Shown here: positions 43,778-54,847 of the stretch, piece after piece
Layout: every line of letters starts with the position of its first letter
Numbering within the stretch: the stretch's first letter is position 1
From: Hybos culiciformis
Taxonomy: Eukaryota; Arthropoda; Insecta; Diptera; Hybotidae
Direction of reading: 5' to 3'
Assembly (NCBI GenBank): GCA_964007475.1
Contig: CAXFZM010000551.1
Location: 1 to 64,000, forward strand
DNA length: 64,000 nucleotides
Translations under genes and position numbers: made by a program
The notes under the pieces: generated by a model
Database searches by the model: none
What the model was told of the DNA's origin: nothing
The model's input: the letters and a program-made list of their open reading frames with translations, nothing else

Positions 43778-45194
43778 CAGCGGTGTCAACTCTCAAGTTT
43801 TTTGTTTATTTTTAAGGTTTTTTGTTTAACCGTCTGGGCAAATCGACGCGACGGACGCGATGCAAACGTTAATGACGCGAAAGCATACAATAATTATTAT
43901 AAGGAAAGGCTATTAATGTTGTGGTAAGAAGTAAGTGTTGAAAATCAAAAATGTACCCCCCTAGAACTAAAATTAGTTTCCGATGTTGATAAAAATTAGA
44001 AAACTGTTAGGTAGGTAAGATTTGATAATTGTCAATCATATTTAGTCTCTGCCGAAATATCCATATTTTGTTACATAAGTAGTTCATTTGGATACTGAAT
44101 AATTAGAAGTAGTATTTTCAAAGTAAAAATTTAGTTAACTTCATTATTAAAAGCTTCATTTTCATAAAAATATTCCACTTTTATTTCGTTCTCTTCCACA
44201 CCAAAATACATGTATATTTTTTTTTATTAAAGTTACCAAATCACTAGGTGGGATACCCTTTATACTATAAGTAGTATGGATTTGGAATGAGGACAGGAAG
44301 TTTAGACGGGATCAAAAAGTGGGACAGTTAGTAGGTAAGTATTATTTTTATTCCAAAAGTTTTTCGGCAGAAGTTCTTCTATATTTTCTTTATAACATAC
44401 TTTCAACAGTATTTTGTCCCAAAATTCTTTTTGAGCATGAAGACCTACCTATCTATTTTTTATTAAAGAAAAAAACATTAAAAATGTATTAACTCGGCGT
44501 ATATTTTTGAAACAATATTTTTGGATCTTTCAAATTTTTTATTTTCTTGGTTTGATTAGAACCAAAAATTATTGACAGGTAAACAACAACAACTATTGAC
44601 TCACTATTGGTTTCCTTTACTTTTATTAATTTTTAATGAGACTGAAAGGGAAAAAAAATTATATTTCCAGGCAGTGCGCGAAAGGCGTAAAATTATAGTT
44701 TTGTCGATTATACTGGACGTTAGCAACGCCGTAGAACAAAAAGTAGGCTGTTGTAAACAAAGCTATTTTAATTTTTCTACTGTTTAAAAAAAAAAAGAAC
44801 TGAAATATATTTTGCAAATTCAAATTAAAAGAAATAAAAAATCAGTGAATATTTTAAAATAATTTCTTTTTTTTACATTTTCTATTAATTTTTTGTCAAA
44901 ACTTTCGAAACAAGTCGTTAATAATTATAAAATATAAATGGTTATTTCCAATTTCCCGAGGTTTTTTGTTACATTTCTTTCATTTGTTCAGGGCATTAAA
45001 AGGAATGCTTTGTTCATGAACGCCTTACGTAAAATTAATTTTTCTTTAGCGTCGTTAACGTCGCGTAAGTAACATTAACGTCGAGACTGTTCGAGTCCAT
45101 ACATATTAATATATTTAATATTTCTAGCGTCATTTGCGTCGCGTCCGTCGCGTGCGTCACGTCGAGTTTAACCAAACCATAAGTGGCATCACTG
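43778..45194. mobile_element. hAT-like non-autonomous element with CG-rich subterminal repeats
   Basis: Left end CAGCGGTGTCAACT; reverse complement of the right end CAGTGATGCCACTT. The flanks aaatgtgg and aattgtga agree at 6 of 8 bases, a decayed duplication at best. Near both ends is an inverted GCGACGGACGCGAYGCAAA block (43846-43870 and 45132-45152), standing out in an AT-rich region. Confidence 0.5.
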
Positions 45195-46355
45195 AATTGT
45201 GAATTATAAACAGTGATGCCAGACCATAAAATAAAATCTATGTAAAAAATAAAATCATAAAGAAAAGATTTTGACGGACTTATAAGAAGTAGATAAGCAT
45301 TGAAAATAAAAAATATATTCATATATGCCATCGACAGTAATAATAAGAAGAGGAATAATCTTCAATTTTTACAACTTTCATATTAAAACGTAGCAAAAAA
45401 ACATTTTTTTCTTATGCTATTTTGTAATTTTATCATTGAGTTGATTTTTAATAAACAATAAAACTGGACAAAAACTACTCTGTTTTAACCCGATCATGGA
45501 AATATAGTCAAAGCGGAAAAATGCAGAATTTGAAAATAAGGTATCTAAAAACTCTTATGTGGTTAACCTGATTAAGATAGTAGTATTCATAAAATTTTCT
45601 TACTTATTTTTTATTAATTCTTAATATACTATTTTTTTACTACAGCCGGATTCTAAATTTTTTTTAGTAGTATATATTGAAAAAAAATTACAAAATTTCA
45701 ATAGTAAGAAGTGAAAATCCTGAAAGTAAAAAACATCCACTCGTTCTTACAAATACAAGTGCAAACATATCAAATAATGTACTGTACATCCGTACAGTTT
45801 ACGTCCAAAGTTACCTCTACGTTAGATAATATAACATTTTTTGAAATATTATTGGTTTCAATTAATTTATTAAATTATATCTTGTTATAATTTTAAGATT
45901 TTGTTTTTTTTATGAAAATTGAATTTAATGTTTTAATTTAATGCTGAAGCTGAAAATATGCTAAAAATATCTTTAACGTTAATGGCAACACTTATTTTTG
46001 CTAATTAGCAGTGACTTATCAAGTTATCAAAAAAAAAAAACGTTGGCATTGTGTAAAGTGGTATTTTGAATTGAAATAAAAATTAATTTTAAATAAGAAA
46101 TAAAATACTGATTATTTATCAATCAAAAAACAAAAAGTTTTCAACAATCAAAAAATAAAACTAAAGTTATAAAAAGAAAGAAATGAACCAATGTAAGTAC
46201 CTATCTAGATTAAAATTAGAATTAGTAGGCCGGTATCCAGGAATTTGTTTCGGAGGGGACGTCAAGATTTTTTACTAAAAGGTTTTTAAGCCTATTTTGG
46301 TTTATTTTTCCAAATTTTTCCAGATTACTACTTACTTAGTTAGTTATTTATATTA
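45195..46355. other. AT-rich gap, no gene seen
   Basis: A second CAGTGATGCCAGACC at 45211 resembles a hAT end but no partner end with a duplication was found. Confidence 0.35.
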
Positions 46356-47264
46356 CAGTCAAGACTCATTTATCCGGCAGTTTGGTTCCAGAAAATGCAA
46401 GAAATTAGTATATCTTCCAAAAAATGGTGTCTTTAAACTGGAAAGAACAAAATAACTTCAGAGCCCTCGCTGTGGAATTTTAAAATATTTTTCTGTTTTC
46501 TATTTTTGCAGTTGTTTTTTGTTTTATTTTACGAAAAATAAACAACCAATAAAATTCAAATTTTTTTAAAATTAAATGAAAAATTGTTCAGAAAATTAAA
46601 GAAATTCAAAATTCCACGTTACCGGAGAGTGATATTTTAGCTTTATTTCTGCGTTTCAATTTTTTTATTCCTTTACTTCAGAATCTCAGTAAATATGTTC
46701 AAGTTTTTTAAAAGCCAATTTGAGGCAAAAAACTCAAAATTTAAAAAATTTTGCTCACTTATCCTGGAGTTAGTTCAATACCATCTAATACCGTATTTGC
46801 ACTTGTCTGCAACGGTTAATTCGTAAGGTCACCTTAACCAAACCCGTACACTCTCTATTTTTTGACAGTTAAAAAAAAAAAGATGTGTACACAAACTGTT
46901 TTTTATCTTATTTATTTTTAAATTAGAATTTCCAACCTTTTAAAAATAAAAAAGACAAAAAAGCAAGGAAAAAGCAGAAAAGTTGGCAACTATAATGTCT
47001 GCAAACTGACCGTTTTTGTCTGCAAACTAACTTTTTTTGTCTGCAAACTAGCCTTTTACGCAAAGGTTAGTTTTTTTATCCTTTTTTTTATGAGAAAGGC
47101 CTGTTCACAAGTCAGTTTACAGGACAGTTCCATTCAAAGCTCACTTTTAAGGTCCAAGTGCAGATAAGATATAAGATATCAAAAAATCACTTCAGCCGAA
47201 ATTGTATTAATCCTACAATCAAAGAAAAATCAAGACCAATTTTTTATTAGTTAAATGAATTAGC

Positions 47265-47558
47265 ATGAATATTAGAGTGAAACAGACAGAAGAGTGCAGA
47301 CCAACGCCAATAATTTTTGACAGCGACAACAGCTGCAGTCTTAAAAAACCTTCGGCATGCAGCGACAAAAAAAACCTAAAACAAAAACTAAAAAAAATCA
47401 ATTTCAGAAAAAAAGGTCAATTTTTTGAAAACTGTTCAAAATATTTAAATCGCGGCAGAAAACGTATTCAGTTTAGCGCCGATAAAAACCTAAAGCGATA
47501 TCGATCGAAAAATGTAGGCGGCGATCAACGGTCGGCGAAATTTCGTTGCAGGCGTCGG
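47265..47558 (+). other. Basic open frame inside the pogo-like element, unassigned
   Basis: An open frame (MNIRVKQTEECRPTPIIFDS then Lys/Arg-rich) runs up to the hAT insertion at 47559. Base composition is less AT-rich than around it. It could be a transposase remnant or chance; no motif is seen. Confidence 0.2.
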
Positions 47559-47689
47559 CAGGGCCGGCTCAAGACTAAATAGCGCCCTAGGCAAACTTTT
47601 TAATGGAGCCCCTATATAGATTATGAAGTTCATAAACTTTTTTTTTTACTTTCTAAATATATCTTGTACAAGCGGCTTACTTTTTTATG

Positions 47690-48379
47690 GAAATCGCGAT
47701 ACATAAAACAGAAGTTTTCTCTTTGTCTCTTTGTCTGTTCCGAATAGGCTCCTAAACTTACACCATGTCTTTGTTTCAGGTCGGGGGTCTTATAGGCTAT
47801 TTTAAAATTTGATTGGCCTTCTACCGAGAGACCTCTCCTGAGTGCGGACTTCAAAAGTTCGTCCGATTTTATTAAAATTCGGTACGTAAAAAGAGATTAC
47901 ACACAAATTTCATTCAAATTTGGTACATAAAACACACAAATTTCGTAACAAAAAGTTAAACACAAATTTGGTTTGTTTGGAAACCTTTTTAAGGAAAGAT
48001 ATCATTCGATTTCATATAATTTAATTGAATAAATACACTGAGATAAGAGATCTATTACCGTAATAGTAATAAGCAACAATAGAAATTTGATGGTTGCCGA
48101 AATCAACTTATGGTTGTGGCAACCTCACGTTAGCGTTTACTGTAATAAAATATATTTTTACCAAAATCAATTTATTGGTTGTGGCAAACTCATGCTAACT
48201 ATTACCGCAATCATATATATTTTTGCCACAATCAACTTACTGTTGCTTTTTTTTTTGTTTTTTTTTGTTTTTTTTTTGTTTTTTTTTTGTTTTTTTTTGT
48301 TTTAAATATTACATCGTTGATTGGTAAAAAACGCCTAGCAGCAGCAAAACCACAGCAACGTGTGGCTGGGTACAGCTAG
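47690..48379 (+). mobile_element. Helitron-like element, copy 2
   Basis: Ends GGCTGGGTACAGCTAG then T (CTAG 48376-48379) and shares body modules with copy 1, such as gtcttataggctattttaaa-type sequence and cttcaaaagttcgtccgatt. It contains a truncated copy of the TA-flanked MITE. Confidence 0.6.
48036..48305 (+). mobile_element. Truncated copy of the TA-flanked MITE
   Basis: Starts TA-CACTGAGATAAGAGATC and matches the first 290 bases of 49360-50374 almost base for base, including atggttgccgaaatcaactt, then stops in a T/G-rich run. Its right end is missing. Confidence 0.75.
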
Positions 48380-48428
48380 TATAATTGTTCATTACAGAGG
48401 CGCGTTATGACATTATGGTGCCCTAGGC

Positions 48429-49039
48429 CAGCGTTTCTCAAAGTGTGCTCCGCGGAGCCCTGAGGCTCCGCGATTCAACTCAAAGGGCTCCGCGAATGTC
48501 ATATTCAAAATTTGAAAAAAAATAAATAAATAAATTTAAATCCGCCAATAATTAATATATGAAATTAATTTGTTGTTTTGAAACCTCACTGATCACGACT
48601 GCTTCTGAAAGCAAATTCTTATACTATGACATATTTTACACATATTTTACACTATATTACACATAGCGCAAATTTTATAAGCGATTTCTAGTTCTAACAA
48701 AAAAATAACAAAAACACTTTATTCGATTTTAACTTTTCAACTTTTCTAATCACTCTATTAATATTCGATTCCACTCGTCTCGCTAACAATGTTCGTTTTT
48801 TTATAATTTATTATATTTTGCAATATAAATAAATAAGTTTTGTTGAAGCGCAAATAATTTAATTTTTTTTTTACTTAAGAATTTGTAAATACAAAGTATA
48901 CAAAAATAACTTACTTTTCAGTGTTATGTATCATCGATTGGCACAGACACACAATTAGTCATTACTGAACCACTGGGGCTCCGTGTAAATTATTATGCCT
49001 TTGGAAGGCTCCGCAGTTCAAAAAGTTTGAGAACCGCTG
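48429..49039. mobile_element. hAT MITE C
   Basis: An exact 8-bp duplication ccctaggc (48421-48428 and 49040-49047). Left end CAGCGTTTCTCAAAGTG; reverse complement of right end CAGCGGTTCTCAAACTTTTT. 611 bp, no ORF. Internal ggctccgcg blocks are repeated near both ends. Confidence 0.92.
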
Positions 49040-49359
49040 CCCTAGGCAATTAAAATTTTTCTAAACATAAACTTACATGAATTAATAAACATCTTTAAAA
49101 TAATAAGGAATGCTTTCTTAATTCATATATATATATATATATTTATTTATTGATTTATGTAACGAAATTATAAATAATGAATAGAAAAAGAATTGATAAA
49201 AATTAAAATAAAATAATTAAATATTAAAAGTGAATAACAAAATTAAAATTAACACTCAGAGCTGGACTGGCCTACCAAGCTAGCGGGAGCTTCCATATGG
49301 GCAGTGCCAAAATCCGTTGTCTGAAATTGGAATGTTTCTATTAACTTTTTTTAAGCGTA

Positions 49360-50374
49360 CACTGAGAGAAGAGATCTATTACCGTAATAGTAAAATGCAA
49401 CAATAGAAATTTGATGGTTGCCGAAATCAACTTATGGTTGTGGCAACCTCACGTTAGCGTTTACTGTAATAATATATATTTTTACCAAAATCAATTTATT
49501 GGTTGTGGCAAACTCATGCTAACTATTACCGCAATCTATATATTTTTGCCACAATCAACTTACTGTTGCTTTTTTTTTGTTTTTTTTTTTGTTTTTTTTT
49601 TTGTTTTTTTTTTGTTTTTTTTTGTTTTTTTTTTTGTTTTGTTTTTGTTTTTTTTTCGTTTTTTTTTTTATATATTGTTTTTTTTTTATTTGTTTATGGG
49701 CACCCATCTCAGTTCTATCACTACGAGATGTTGCTTAACCTTTTGTGTTCAATGTGATGTAGAGTCTTCCACTGAGGTATGTCAGTAATATACAATAATG
49801 TATTAAATAGAAAATATAAATTCGGTATCTATTAAAACTACCACACACTTACCAAAAAATGTTTGTATTAGCACACACAGTGTGAACACAATGTATGTGT
49901 TGACACACACAGTGTGTGCACACATCAAATACTTTATTTGAAACCGATCATACTTTTCCTGCAACTAACAGTAGTTTGTTCCAAGAATCTTAAAATAATA
50001 CTCTTTTAAGGAAAAAGAAATTGTATTAAGAGAAAATAATTTCTTTTACCGCAATGTTATGGAATTAAATTCTTTTGACCAAAAAAATAGATAGTTTTTG
50101 TAAAAAAAATTTTGTTCCAGTAAATTAAAGTCATCATTTTAATTCTATTTCAGTCAAAGAATCTTCAAAAAAAAACAAAAAAATTAAGGAAATTATTTAC
50201 CAAAACATAAATTCTGTTGCAGGAATAAACATAATTTTAAGGCAAGGGAAACTCTTTTTTGGCAAAATATTTTTCATTCTCTGAAAAAAAACAATGTTGT
50301 TGAAACAGAATTATTGTTTCTGCAAAAAAAATATATTGGTCGAAAATGAATTCAAAAAAAAATTTCTGTCAGTG
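49360..50374. mobile_element. TA-flanked MITE, full copy
   Basis: Left end TA-CACTGAGAGAA; reverse complement of right end TA-CACTGACAGAA. 1,015 bp. It has a 120-base T/G-rich stretch (49570-49690) whose open frames are pure low complexity. A truncated copy lies at 48036-48305. Confidence 0.75.
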
Positions 50375-51431
50375 TAGAAATTTTTTTTATATAAATAAAC
50401 ATTTTGATTTCCCGGTCCTAAATTATTCCCAGTCACAGCGATACTTTTCTCACTTTATGCTCTACAAATTCATCAATAAATCAACAAAATTAAGTTTTGT
50501 TGTGCTCACTTTCAATACATACTAAAATTTGAATAATATACAAAATAAAATAATCTTAAGTGACTTGTCACAATCTAAGATTTTTCTGATTTAAAAGAGT
50601 TAGCAGACAACTGAAAATTAGTTTAAAATATTAAATGTAAAAAAATTGTTTAATATTTTGGTGCCCCCCAAATCGTGGTGCCCTAGGCAATTGCCTAATT
50701 TGCCTACGGTGTAATACGCCGCTGGTTCATTATAACTAGTCGAAACCCGTGAGATATTCACGGAACTTAAATAAATTTAAATTTTTGAAATACATTTTTT
50801 AATTTTATTTTCCAACAAATTTACCGTAGTTTGCAATGCTTTTTTTGAATTTTACAATGTTTTTTTCATTGATTTTTTTTTAATCCGGCAAATATGTAAA
50901 AAAATATGTAAATTCCAAAAGATGTCTCTATACTTTATATTTTATTTTAACTCCAGTAGATGTCTTTACTTACTGATTGATACATATATAGATAGATACG
51001 GTCGAATGCCTATTAATATTATGATTATAATTTTTTATTCGAAATTCGTATACTATATGCTCAGAAATATTAAATTCCCAACTTTAGAAGACTGTTGTTT
51101 TATTTAACTATTGTTAACTATAGTTAGGTTCTGAATATATATAGGTTTCTGATAAAATAATTTACCAGTATCAAATTAAACCCTACGTACATGTAAAAAT
51201 AAATTTTCAATATTTTCACTATTTTCGGTATGTTAGTTGGAAGATTTAAGTAATTTCAGCGCCCTATACAAAGGCAATTATTTCAGCGCCCCAGGCAAGG
51301 GCCTTGCTCGCCTGTAGCTTGAGCCGGCCTTGGGCGTCATTATCTGGTAGAGTGAGTATGAAATTTCAAAATTTTGCCGGATAATAGAGTTTATGGGTAA
51401 TAGGAGCCCGGAAAAACGAGTTTTGACTGTA

Positions 51432-51946
51432 CTCAGTTTCTGATTTTGTAGTCGAATTGATTTTTATCCGATTTTTTTTAGCTAAGCTGATGCGAATAGT
51501 TTTGTTCGGTGGTTCTTAACCTTTTTATCGACACGGACTGCTAATCATCATAAATTTATTTTCTTCCTTTAAGGTTTTTATTAGTTAAAATAACATTATA
51601 TACATATTTTCGTGACGAAAAGTTAGGAACATAAAACAAATTCAGTACAAAATTTTGGTTTGAATTGCATTCGTTTTTTCGGAACCTCATGTGATCGTTT
51701 TTCATACCAAATGTTTCCTAACTCTTTCTATCCTATCCCACCGTAGAGAGGCTCTGGTTCAACCACAGAAAATCTTCATTAAAACAAGAGTTTTTGAGTT
51801 CAGTTTTCGTTCAAAATCCAATTTCCACTCGCCTTTCTTTCTGCAATTTAATATAATATTCATTTAACATTATTTTGATCTCAATACGGCTACAAAAAAC
51901 AAAGAACCGATAAGTGATGAAGACTTTTCATTTTTAACCCAAGGCA
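51432..51946. other. Gap, possible small hAT MITE
   Basis: gtggttcttaacctttttat (51512) looks like a common hAT end and ctggttcaaccac (51753) like a partner, but no duplication supports them. It probably includes the 5' end of the Mutator-like element. Confidence 0.35.
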
Positions 51947-52970
51947 ATGAAGTCAGTGAAATTAAAAATGACTTTTATGAAAATGTGGAAAAAAAAGTAT
52001 GGGTTTTCACTTCTCTCAAAACTTGACGATGCCTCAGAAGAAAATCAACAAAATATAATTTGCAGTGCTTTGGAAAGTATAAGCGAAATAATAGAGCAAG
52101 CCCAAAAAGATACTTCCGATTTGTCAAAGAGTTACAAGGCAAGTGGTAATAAAAAAATTGACGTAATCCAAGTAAGTGATAAAGAATTACAACAAAATAA
52201 TATATGTGAATTCCCTTTTTTTCTTGAATTCTTAGATCACACTAATGTTGTGGAAATAAAAAATGTAGAAAAAGATTCAAAAGAATCTGAAATTAAAAAT
52301 TTTTCCGAAAATATTGAAGCAAATTTATATTCACTACCTTTTAAATATTCAGAGGAGCATAGTGAAAATCAAATCAAATCTGATTCTTCCGATTTTAATT
52401 TAATCAAAATTCCTGAATCTAAATTGGCATCCGTAGAAATATTTATCTTTAAAACATATATACTCTAAAAAAGAAAAGCCAAATGTTGAAATTAGAAAAG
52501 AGGAATGTCTAAGTATAAGACCACCTTTTAATTTTAAGAATTTATCAATGAAGTTTGGGGATGTTTTACTTCCCAACCTTCAAAAAGAATTATTATCAGA
52601 CAAAAACCTTGATTTCACTTTAAAATTTATTGCCAAGATAAATTTCCAAAAATTTAATAACGTTTGTATTTTGAATATAAAGTCTATTAATACAACAAAA
52701 TCAGGCTATGTTTTATATGGTTACTGCGCGCATTTTAATTGCATTTGCTACAAATTTGAATTGGATATTTATTTTGAAAAATTAGAAATGTTTAAGCCTA
52801 CAACTGTGCCTACTCATGGTCTTCATATGAGTGATTCCGAAAAAAAGTGTGTTTTAAGACTAACCGCCCAAGTTAGGGGAATAGAAAGACTTTTTATGCA
52901 ATTTGATCTGACAAGATCAAATAGGTATAATTTTTTTGATGACCAATTTTTCCGAGTGTCTAGTAGTTAA
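51947..52970 (+). pseudogene. Mutator-like transposase, N-terminal part
   Basis: Two frames joined by a shift near 52465. The first is acidic and Ser-rich without motifs. The second (52548-52970) includes NTTKSGYVLYGYCAHFNCIC and VRGIERL, resembling the DNA-binding Cys/His region before the catalytic domain in NOF-like MULE proteins. A further shift near 52935 leads into the catalytic frame. Confidence 0.55.
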
Positions 52971-54173
52971 AGAAGGAAATCTCCAAGGCATGAAAAATAA
53001 ACATGTTATTCAGAAAGTTAATCAGGAAAAAAAAGGAGAATTAGACTACAATTCTGACGATTTTTTGGATCTTCTAGAAAAAAAAAAAAGTTGCATATAT
53101 CTGAAAAAAATTCAATTACCCTATTGTATTCATTTTTATCATGAAACAATAATTAAAAAAATGTTCCAATATATGACTCACAATACTTTACACTTTGATG
53201 CAACAGGGAATATTGTACGTGCTCCAAAAAATAACAAAAAAAGAATTTTATATTATGCTGGAGCATTGAGATTGAAAGGAAATAACATTCTTCCTCTATT
53301 TAGTATGATTAGTAGCGATCATGACGCTAACTCCATAGGCTCTCTTTTAAAAGACTTAAAAAACGTTCTAAGAAAATTAAATGTATGGAACATAATAGAC
53401 GAAGTTGTGACTGATGTTAGCTTTGCTAATATTAACGCATTTCTATATGAATGGAACTCAATGGAGAATCCATCAAGTCAAAATCCGGAATCTGTTTTAG
53501 TTTATTTAGAAAAATGCTTTAGTTTCGCTACTGAAAATAATAATCTTAAACCCAACTTCATTTTAGTCCGTTTTTGCTGCTGTCATTTTATGGAAATTAT
53601 TTGTAAGGACGTTTCGAAATTTTTCACAGATAAAAAAATAAAAGTATTCATTAAATGCATTTTAGGAGCAGCATTCGGTATAAAGTCTTTCTTAGAAGCA
53701 ATATTATTTTTTGACCATTTTTCTACAATTTTGATAGCCAAGTTCAAAAGTGAGTCCTTCCAAATTTCGTTTACATTTTTTGATTCTATAATTAAAAATA
53801 ATAATGATTCTTTCAAGGAGTTAGCGGAAATAGAAGAATCTGTAGATGTACTTAATTTTCAAAAGATTCATTTAATAATTTTGAAAAGCTTCCCACATAC
53901 AAAAGAAGCCCTTTCTATAAATTATTTTTTAATATTAAAGAAGAAACAAGCAATAAGATTGCTGTAGAAGAATCTTTTCAAATATCTGTGATAAATGAGG
54001 TTCATAACCCAGAGTTTTTGATACACAGTCTAAATAAGTATTTTTCTTACCTACCTTTTTGGTCTTCCTTAATGAAAAGTAGTAGAGCTAGTAATGCTCC
54101 AATTGAAAGTCTTTTTAATATATTAAAAAAAGAATTCAAGAAAAAAAAGGAAAAGACAAGCCGTCCAGAGTAA
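52936..54173 (+). pseudogene. Mutator-like transposase, catalytic domain
   Basis: The first catalytic Asp is in LHFDATGNIVR (about 53197), followed by YYAGALRLKG and MISSDHD; the second is in VVTDVSFANINA (about 53410), followed by CCHFMEIICKD. The third acidic residue is in NAPIESLFNILKKEF (about 54100), in another frame after a shift near 53935. The order D-D-E and the DATG motif match the NOF/MULE family, whose enzymes cut and move elements with 9-bp duplications. The 102-bp MITE at 39996 has such a duplication but no shown link. Confidence 0.7.
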
Positions 54174-54388
54174 TTCAAAAACATATAAAGCATTCAGTGG
54201 AAACCTTAAATGCTCTGGAATTTAAAGGCGAAGAAACAATCTTTTGTTCACAAGGAAAACTTTTAGAAAAAGGTCCAAAACCCAAAATTACAAAAAAAAA
54301 CACATCATATTATTTAGATAGTCAATTAACATTTAATAATTTAAATCAGGCATGTCCAACTCAATTGCGTGCCAGAGCTACTGAATAA
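54174..54388 (+). pseudogene. Mutator-like element ORF between transposase and protease, cut by a hAT
   Basis: This frame (ETLNALEFKGEE onward) is reached after a shift near 54145 and enters the hAT at 54347. It continues in the same frame after the element at 54848 (DWFDYYNEIEKFIEE), so the two were one reading frame before the insertion. Confidence 0.65.
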
Positions 54389-54839
54389 ATTTCGTACCTC
54401 AGCATGAGCCACATATAAAAAAACGAATGAATAAAATAATAATGGTTTATTGGTTTTGATTTAATTCAGAATTTGTACTAGTAATTTAATTAAAAATTGC
54501 AACATAAAACATAACAAAATATAAAATAAATCTACAAAAAATAAAAAAATAAATAAAAGTTAATGAGAAATTTGAGTGTTTTTGCTTTGGCTCTATTTAT
54601 TTAAATCAGGTGCACTTTTTGTTGTTGGAATCCTAGTTGATGTTCCAAGTTTATATTTATTACCTTTTCTTGCAAAACAAACAAATCATTGCCAGCTAAT
54701 AAACATTTTTTAAAAATTAAAGCAAAACAATAGTTCTTTTCGTACAAAAAAGAGCCACATATTAAAACATTGATGTGAGCCGCAGATAAAACTCAAATGA
54801 GCCGCATGCGGCTCATGAGCCGCAGGTTGCACATCGCCG
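54347..54839. mobile_element. Non-autonomous hAT in the Mutator-like element
   Basis: An exact 8-bp duplication atttaaat (54339-54346 and 54840-54847). Left end CAGGCATGTCCAAC; reverse complement of right end CGGCGATGTGCAAC. 493 bp. gagccgcatg and gagccgcagg repeats lie near the right end and gagccacat near the left. Confidence 0.85.
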
Positions 54840-54847
54840 ATTTAAAT

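Larger units (their letters stand above)
48395..50724. mobile_element. hAT element B
   Basis: An exact 8-bp duplication gttcatta (48387-48394 and 50725-50732). Left end CAGAGGCGCGTTATGA; reverse complement of right end CAGCGGCGTATTACA. It sits 15 bases past the Helitron 3' end and carries hAT C and the TA-flanked MITE. No transposase. Confidence 0.85.
47559..51332. mobile_element. hAT element A (outer)
   Basis: Left end CAGGGCCGGCTCAAG; reverse complement of the right end CAAGGCCGGCTCAAG. Flanks ggcgtcgg and ggcgtcat share 6 of 8 bases. Inner to both ends are gcgcc-ctaggcaa and gcgccccaggcaa copies. It contains the Helitron copy and hAT B. Confidence 0.75.
46356..51429. mobile_element. pogo/Tigger-like element, host of a nested cluster
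   Basis: Left end TA-CAGTCAAGACTCATTTATCC; reverse complement of the right end TA-CAGTCAAAACTCGTTTTTCC, followed by CGG in both. TA lies outside each end (46354-46355 and 51430-51431). This is the form of pogo/Tigger termini. No transposase was recognised in the parts not covered by later insertions, about 1.3 kb. Confidence 0.75.

Noticed and set aside
45211..46050. A hAT beginning CAGTGATGCCAGACC
   Set aside because: Candidate right ends (ggcaacact, ggcattgtg) lack a matching 8-bp duplication.
48087..49788. Open frames of Phe/Val/Cys repeats
   Set aside because: They are readings of T/G-rich runs in the MITE copies (48240-48300 and 49570-49690), pure low complexity.
51512..51765. A small hAT MITE (gtggttcttaacc ... 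ggttcaaccac)
   Set aside because: Ends look right but flanks do not match.
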